Positions 40,582 to 44,934 of a DNA stretch of 44,934 nt are shown here, piece after piece (the stretch's first letter is position 1; each line of letters starts with the position of its first letter). The translations under genes were made by a program, and so were the position numbers. The DNA lies in assembly GCA_032718475.1 (NCBI GenBank), contig JAUCBJ010003425.1, positions 1-44,934 on the forward strand, in the 5' to 3' direction. The notes under the pieces were generated by a model. It saw nothing but the letters and a program-made list of their open reading frames with translations. It was not told the origin of the DNA and did no database searches. The DNA comes from Nemertoderma westbladi. Lineage: Eukaryota; Xenacoelomorpha; Nemertodermatida; Nemertodermatidae.

Positions 40582-40826
40582 TGTTCTCTCTTCCGACTGA
40601 CGTCTTCTCGCTCGCCCGCTCTCGGCGTCAACATCTCTCTCTCTCTGTCAGGTTGGACGCTCCTGGGGATACTCGCAACCCCCCTACTATTCTCCATCGT
40701 TGGGTGCCACGGTTCACCTAACTCGCCCCACACATTATCCGCCGACGCCTGTGGGACATTCTCTGCCCCCCCCCCTCTCGCCACTAATCTCTCGTGGTGG
40801 GGCACCCGTAGCCCCCCCCCCCCCAC
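40446..40826 (-). pseudogene. Family-2 Gag, segment after the 120-bp repeats
   Basis: 126 codons, beginning with glycines at a poly-C tract (40812-40824) and including NVWGELGEPWHPTMENSRG. It overlaps 39853-40581 in another frame, so only part of it is likely the real Gag reading. No domain recognised. Confidence 0.45.
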
Positions 40827-41107
40827 CCGCTGCTTCTTACTTCACTACCTCTCACTTCGCTTCTACGCCCCTCTTGTGGGGCATTCTCTGCCCCCACTCT
40901 CTCACCACTAATATCCCGTGGTGGGGCGCCCGTAGCCCCCCCCCCCCACTCGCCACTTCTTACTACACTACCACTTACTTAGCTTCTACGCCCCTCTTGT
41001 GGGGAATTCTCTGCCCCCCCTCTCTCGCCACTAATCTTCCGTGGTGGGGCGCCCGTAGCCCCCCCCCCCCACTCGCCACTTCTTACTTCGCTACCTCTTA
41101 CTTCGCT
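40745..41107. repeat. Three ~120-bp tandem repeats with poly-C runs
   Basis: Each unit contains a CTTCTACGCCCCTCTTGTGG-type segment, TCTCTGCCCCC, CGTGGTGGGGC and a run of 10-13 C. The truncated copy at 7518-9867 stops before this region, so it cannot be compared. Confidence 0.85.
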
Positions 41108-41572
41108 TCTACACCCCTCTCTAGTCGACGCACTGTCCCTACTGCAGCTGGGTCTGTTCACCCCCGCCTCTCCCTGTGCAACTGCGTGGCCTGGCAGGCT
41201 CCCGTCGGGTTGACTCACCCCCGCTGCTCCCTGCCTAACTATGTGGCCTTGCAGGCTCCCGTCGGGGTCTCTCACCCCCGCTAATCCCTGCGTACTAACT
41301 ACGTGGCCTTGCAGGCTCTCGCTGGTCGGACCACCTACGTCTGCTGCATTCATATTAATAGCACCATTACCAAAATTATTATTTTCTAAATTATTTCGTA
41401 TATTTAGATTGGAATCGGTAATATTTTGCTCGTTTGAATTGAAATTATTATTTGGATTATTCTGCGTATTTAAATTTAAATTATTTGAATTATTTTCTAT
41501 ATTTAAATTAGGGTTATTATTTTGAATATTTATGTTAGAATTATTTGGATTTAAATTATTATTACCGGGCAA
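40979..41572 (-). CDS. Family-2 Gag, Asn-rich and GHVV-repeat segment
   Basis: 197 codons homologous to 7518-8264. Asn-rich low complexity is followed by repeats such as GHVVSTQGLAGVRDPDGSLQ, then a Gly/Arg stretch running into the 120-bp repeats. It is disordered by composition and is probably a spacer within Gag. Frame breaks on both sides. Confidence 0.6.
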   Translation of the reverse strand: MPGNNNLNPNNSNINIQNNNPNLNIENNSNNLNLNTQNNPNNNFNSNEQNITDSNLNIRNNLENNNFGNGAINMNAADVGGPTSESLQGHVVSTQGLAGVRDPDGSLQGHIVRQGAAGVSQPDGSLPGHAVAQGEAGVNRPSCSRDSASTREGCRSEVRGSEVRSGEWGGGATGAPPRKISGERGGAENSPQEGRRS

Positions 41573-41865
41573 AATATTATTTCCTGCAATGAAAGTTTGA
41601 TTAGGGTTGTCTACTACGGTACTATTAATATTAATGCCTTCTAACGTATTATTATTACCTCTGGCTCCTCGTAAATACTACCCTCGCCAGCCTCACTCTC
41701 GGATAGCCCCAACTGCGCCAGTTCTAATTGGCGCTTTTGCTTGGCCTGATATTGCATAAGCCCCCTTAACCGGGCATGCATATCATTCCGCATACGCTTT
41801 CCCGCTCACTCTCTCTCTCTATCCTCTCACAAACTTTGGTTTGCTAATTCTATCTCTCTCACCTC

Positions 41866-42549
41866 TCACTCGTTACGCTCATTCGTTTCTCTCTCTACCC
41901 TCGCTGCCTCTCTCTCCCTGCGCTCGTTCTCTACTTTCGCCTCCCGCTCCTCGCGCTCTTTACGCTCACTCATCTCTCTTTCTTCCCGCTCCCTACAGTT
42001 TTTCGCCACCCTCTCGGCTCTTTCTCTACATTCCCTCGCCAACTCTCTCTCTTTCTCTAACAACGCAGTTCCCTCGTACAACTGCCTCTCTAATTCTTTC
42101 TGGTATAGTGCCACCATGTCTAATTGACACGCCAGATCTATCTCCAACACCCTTCTTGCTTTCGCGGAGGATGTAGCGGACTTATCGGTCGCGACGGACT
42201 CCCGTCGCCTCTCTGCCCTACTAACTTTCCCCCGCTTTCTGGGGTTCTCGCTAACCGACGAGAACAAATCCTCAGGGTTAACCTCGGGTTCGCCCTCGTG
42301 CGGATCCGCCCAACCCACTAACTTAATTCCCCTAGCATCCACTAAGTAAGGCCCTACGTACACTACTTGAGGCTCCATAGTCCCGGATCGCCACAGCTCG
42401 AATAGTTTGGTGGCGACCCCCCTCGCTCTCTCACTCGCCAGTTCTCCCTGCCCGAAACGAACTAGATACCGGAAGTGTTTATTCGACTCACCTAGCCGCT
42501 GGCTCAACTTCCCCTGGTTTACCTTCTCTCCCTCTTTGGCCTCCCTCAA
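41866..42549 (-). CDS. Family-2 Gag, conserved N-terminal and coiled-coil region
   Basis: 227 codons nearly identical to 8441-9031. They include GESNKHFRYLVRFGQGELAS, VVYVGPYLVDARGIKLVGWA, a basic patch and a long Glu/Arg-rich helix (EREREAARVERE). The frame is continuous with the first ORF (42577-42930), except for an in-frame TGA at 42577-42579 where the other copy has CGA. Similarity between two separate insertions shows that this is a real conserved Gag part. Confidence 0.75.
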   Translation of the reverse strand: MREAKEGEKVNQGKLSQRLGESNKHFRYLVRFGQGELASERARGVATKLFELWRSGTMEPQVVYVGPYLVDARGIKLVGWADPHEGEPEVNPEDLFSSVSENPRKRGKVSRAERRRESVATDKSATSSAKARRVLEIDLACQLDMVALYQKELERQLYEGTALLEKERELARECRERAERVAKNCREREEREMSERKEREEREAKVENERREREAARVERETNERNE

Positions 42550-42576
42550 CAGTTTCTTGGTGGCATTGTAGGCCCG

Positions 42577-42930
42577 TCAAAGCCGATCGCTGGTCCCGAC
42601 GTCCTCTTCACCGACATCTCCTCCTCCTCTCCTGGTTTGGCGTCGTACCGGCGGCCCCACCGTTGCCGTTCTGGTGGGCTGTCCGTCGCCCTCGGCCTGT
42701 GGCTGGCCGCCGACTTCGGTACTCCGACCGCCGTCGTGCGTCGATTCGTCCATTCCTCGTGGTAGACGGCCGCCCTCCGCTTGGGTTGCCGGATTGTCCC
42801 TGGTTGGCGAATCCGGCTTTGCAGGTCGATACCATCGCATCGCGGCCTCGCGGATCGTTTGGTTGGTATCGTCCGGGGTCCGCGGCGGTGTCCTCTCTCC
42901 CTCTGACAATCGGGGCTCTCCTGTGCTCAT
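42577..42930 (-). CDS. Family-2 Gag start
   Basis: 117 codons from an ATG (MSTGEPRLSEGERTPPRTPD), Pro/Arg/Gly-rich. It is about 50 bp downstream of the LTR in transcription order and corresponds to 9143-9457 in the other copy, including the start. It ends at TGA 42577-42579, which is in frame with the next Gag segment. Confidence 0.7.
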   Translation of the reverse strand: MSTGEPRLSEGERTPPRTPDDTNQTIREAAMRWYRPAKPDSPTRDNPATQAEGGRLPRGMDESTHDGGRSTEVGGQPQAEGDGQPTRTATVGPPVRRQTRRGGGDVGEEDVGTSDRL

Positions 42931-42961
42931 CTCGTTGTTGTCTGGCAGTCACAGTTTGTAG

Positions 42962-42981
42962 TGGTTGGGTAATTGTTCCAC
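42962..42981 (-). promoter_or_regulatory. Primer-binding-site candidate, family 2
   Basis: On the minus strand the sequence one base after the 5' LTR begins TGGAACAATTACCC, matching the TGG that pairs with a tRNA CCA end. The truncated copy differs here (TGCGAAATACC), so the assignment is tentative. Confidence 0.35.
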
Positions 42982-43562
42982 TGTGACGGGATCAAGGGAT
43001 CCCGACCGGGTTGATTGTTCGTACTACGCGTCACCGCAGGCTGAGATGTTTGGCCGAGGCCGTTAGAGAAAATTGGGTTGAATTGGTGTTGTTGTCCGAC
43101 GGTCTGATATAATAAAATTGAGTAACCGGTAGTGAAGTACAGATAATAATATAGTAGATAATGGCGACGGTGATGGTGGAACAATATCGCCCATAAGCAA
43201 TAACTGAATGACTGAACCGGTAAATGGTATGCAACTTAATATATATGTGATTGTTACTCCTATACTACTGTGGCCTCTTAACCTAGTTGATGCTACCCTC
43301 GCCCCTATTGGCTAATAATCTACTTCACGCCTATCCCCTCTCTGGGAGTGTTTTCCCTGCTGTTGGCCCCTGCTGGTTGTTTCCTCTCCCGAGGTGGTTT
43401 GACCTCTAACCTCCCTTTGTGTGGCTTTGGGGTTTTGTTGTCCCCGGTGTTGGGTTGTGATACTAGATTGGTTATTATCAATCTCGTATCTCCAACATAT
43501 TGCTGAAAAAGGTGCCACTTCCCATTTATGAGGGTAATGAGGCGGAATTGAATCCGCTCGCA
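42982..43562 (-). repeat. Family-2 5' LTR
   Basis: 581 bp, TGTGACGGGATC to GCTCGCA. U3 is on the right in minus-strand sense. It contains the stem GCGGA...TCCGC at its right end. Confidence 0.9.
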
Positions 43563-43567
43563 TTATC
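43563..43567. repeat. Target-site duplication TTATC (right)
   Basis: Follows the CA of the right LTR and matches 35726-35730. Confidence 0.85.
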
Positions 43568-44934
43568 CAACTAGTTTCTCCAAAGAAGGCTACTTACTAC
43601 TGATGAAGTGGATCAGCATGCAATCTTAACTTTCCTGGGTGACTTTAACGCAAGTCTACATCACTCATTTAAATACCCTTGGTGTATAGCAATTGTGTTA
43701 ACCGAAATTTCATCCACCTTCAGGATTTCATCTCGGGAAATTAATTATATTGGTTCGTTTTTGGCAGGACCCTGTTCAAGAACCACAATTATAATGCTGT
43801 GGTCTCATACAGGTCCCAGTTTTGATAAATCACAGAAAGGCCGCATTGAATTTACTCTTAACTCCTTCACAAGTTATCATCGTCTTATTGTAGCCAAGTA
43901 AGGCTTTGCCTCCGCATTAGCTGAATTAATAAGTATGACTTGCCACGGCATGTCCTTTCATGTTGCAACATTTCATGAGATCCAGCTTCACACTACAGCT
44001 AATTAACAGTGAGACCCTCGCCTCTGAGTCAGCAGATCACTACGAGGGCTATACCCAGCCTTCACAGACACAGAAGCACTTAAGTTAGCAGCTGCAGAAA
44101 CAGTCAATAAATAGGGTGTAAACTCGAAACTAAAAAGGCACCATGAATTGCCTAAAGAATTTGCCAGTGCCGAGAGATAGATAGATAGATTTATACATTA
44201 TGTAAAAACAATAACAAATACACCAAACAATGTACCGGTATAAAGGTATTGTCCAACATAACATATAGGATTACCCCTAAAGCTTTGCAGCTTATTTCCA
44301 AGGGGGCCTTTATGTTACTTGGTTGCAAATACAATATTACACTACGCTAACCTAAAACCAATATAAAACGTAATTACACTATGTACATGTACAACTTTAC
44401 CGAGAGCGTGACAATGTCCGACTTAACGATAAAGATGTAATGTACAGAACAATTTATTATAAAACGTAATTACAGTATAAATAGTAAATAATTAATAAAC
44501 TAATAACTTACTGTAGGACTATTGTACCTATTTTTACATTGCACACGGAGGTGAGATTTAACTGCAGATTTAAAATAATGATGATTATCTAGGTTTTTAA
44601 TTTCATTAGGCAACTTACTGGAGAGAACCCCAGTAAGGTCAAAGATTCAGATCATCTGAGTGCATCTAGGTCTCAATTATAAAGAACAGTTATCTGATAG
44701 TCTGTAACAGGTTGACGCAATCAATGACAGAGATGAAGCAATATTTCCAGGCATGGAAATTCTCAACTTGCTGACTGAGAGGAAAAGCCAGCCAACCAGT
44801 AATGTTAAGGTTTAGGATAAGGTTAATTGTCTTTGACAAGTTCCGAAAAAATGCAGGGTAGTTATTGCCTGACAACTTTGTGACTCAAATGTTGTCTGGT
44901 TAGTCCATACTCCCAGATATCCATTGGTGATATG
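43568..44934. other. Intergenic sequence, no supported gene
   Basis: An open frame at 43608-43901 (plus) lacks recognisable domains. A short (GATA)n microsatellite lies at 44178-44191. The rest is AT-rich and unremarkable. Confidence 0.5.

Larger units (their letters stand above)
35731..43562 (-). mobile_element. Complete family-2 LTR element, 7,832 bp, lacking RT/RH/IN
   Basis: LTRs at 35731-36320 (590 bp) and 42982-43562 (581 bp) are TG...CA. They differ by about six substitutions and one 9-base indel by eye. A 5-bp TTATC duplication flanks the element. On the minus strand the order is 5' LTR, gag in several frames (42930 to about 39008, with a DUF1759-type capsid domain), zinc knuckles plus DSG protease (39011 to about 38000), a basic and hydrophobic tail to 37320, a stem-loop-rich 3' region, PPT and 3' LTR. 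Domain types place it near BEL/Pao. Polymerase and integrase are absent, so it is probably mobilised in trans. A truncated relative lies at 7518-9867 plus 24884-25140. Confidence 0.9.

Noticed and set aside
43608-43901. 97-codon ORF with GDFNA-like motif suggesting a LINE endonuclease
   Set aside because: Only one short motif (FLGDFNASLHH) resembles an APE-type endonuclease; the rest shows no endonuclease or RT features.

Overview
The window is eukaryotic and almost certainly animal DNA. It is AT-rich, has long mononucleotide runs, a tRNA-derived SINE, two BEL/Pao-type LTR families, a DDE transposase of a kind widespread in aquatic animals, and fragments resembling a PRDM9-type SET/zinc-finger gene. 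I infer a marine invertebrate, perhaps an echinoderm or another deuterostome, but nothing here fixes the species. No bacterial operons, rRNA, CRISPR array or intact tRNA was seen. The window is mainly a nested transposon landscape.

Left part (1-7.5 kb): a broken integrase-like transposase (minus strand, 96-1591) sits between 114-bp direct repeats. A degenerate 20-bp satellite follows. Next is a possible acidic exon (about 3431-3660), and then a block ('copy A', 3517-7382) that recurs as 'copy B' at 25141-29115. Copy A carries a SINE with a 63-bp tandem tail and a hairpin that copy B lacks. Copy B carries a 585-bp MITE that copy A lacks.

Middle (7.5-25.1 kb): a 5'-LTR-plus-gag remnant of one LTR family ('family 2') occupies 7518-9867 and resumes at 24884-25140. 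It is split by a complete 15,011-bp minus-strand BEL/Pao element ('family 1', 9868-24878). That element has two 1,129-bp TG...CA LTRs and a 5-bp target duplication, CTTTT. In transcription order it holds a 2-kb leader with 121-bp repeats, a very long gag, protease, RT, RNase H, an internally deleted integrase, a noncoding stretch, and an unrecognised broken third ORF with a basic tail. The gag-pol is interrupted by in-frame stops and a few frameshifts.

Right part (25.1-44.9 kb): copy B ends at a rearranged PRDM9-like SET plus zinc-finger fragment (about 29190-30030). Then come AT-rich sequence, a 15-bp two-variant minisatellite (32381-32855), and a TIR-bounded unit holding a CxxC-type ORF (33224-34633). 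A second complete LTR element of family 2 follows (35731-43562, 7,832 bp, target duplication TTATC). It encodes a long, low-complexity-rich Gag and a DSG protease but no RT, RNase H or integrase. Its 3' region is full of short perfect stem-loops. It looks non-autonomous and would need pol in trans.

All coordinates, LTR boundaries, target duplications and repeat relations were read by eye. Family assignments rest on recognised motifs, not on searches.
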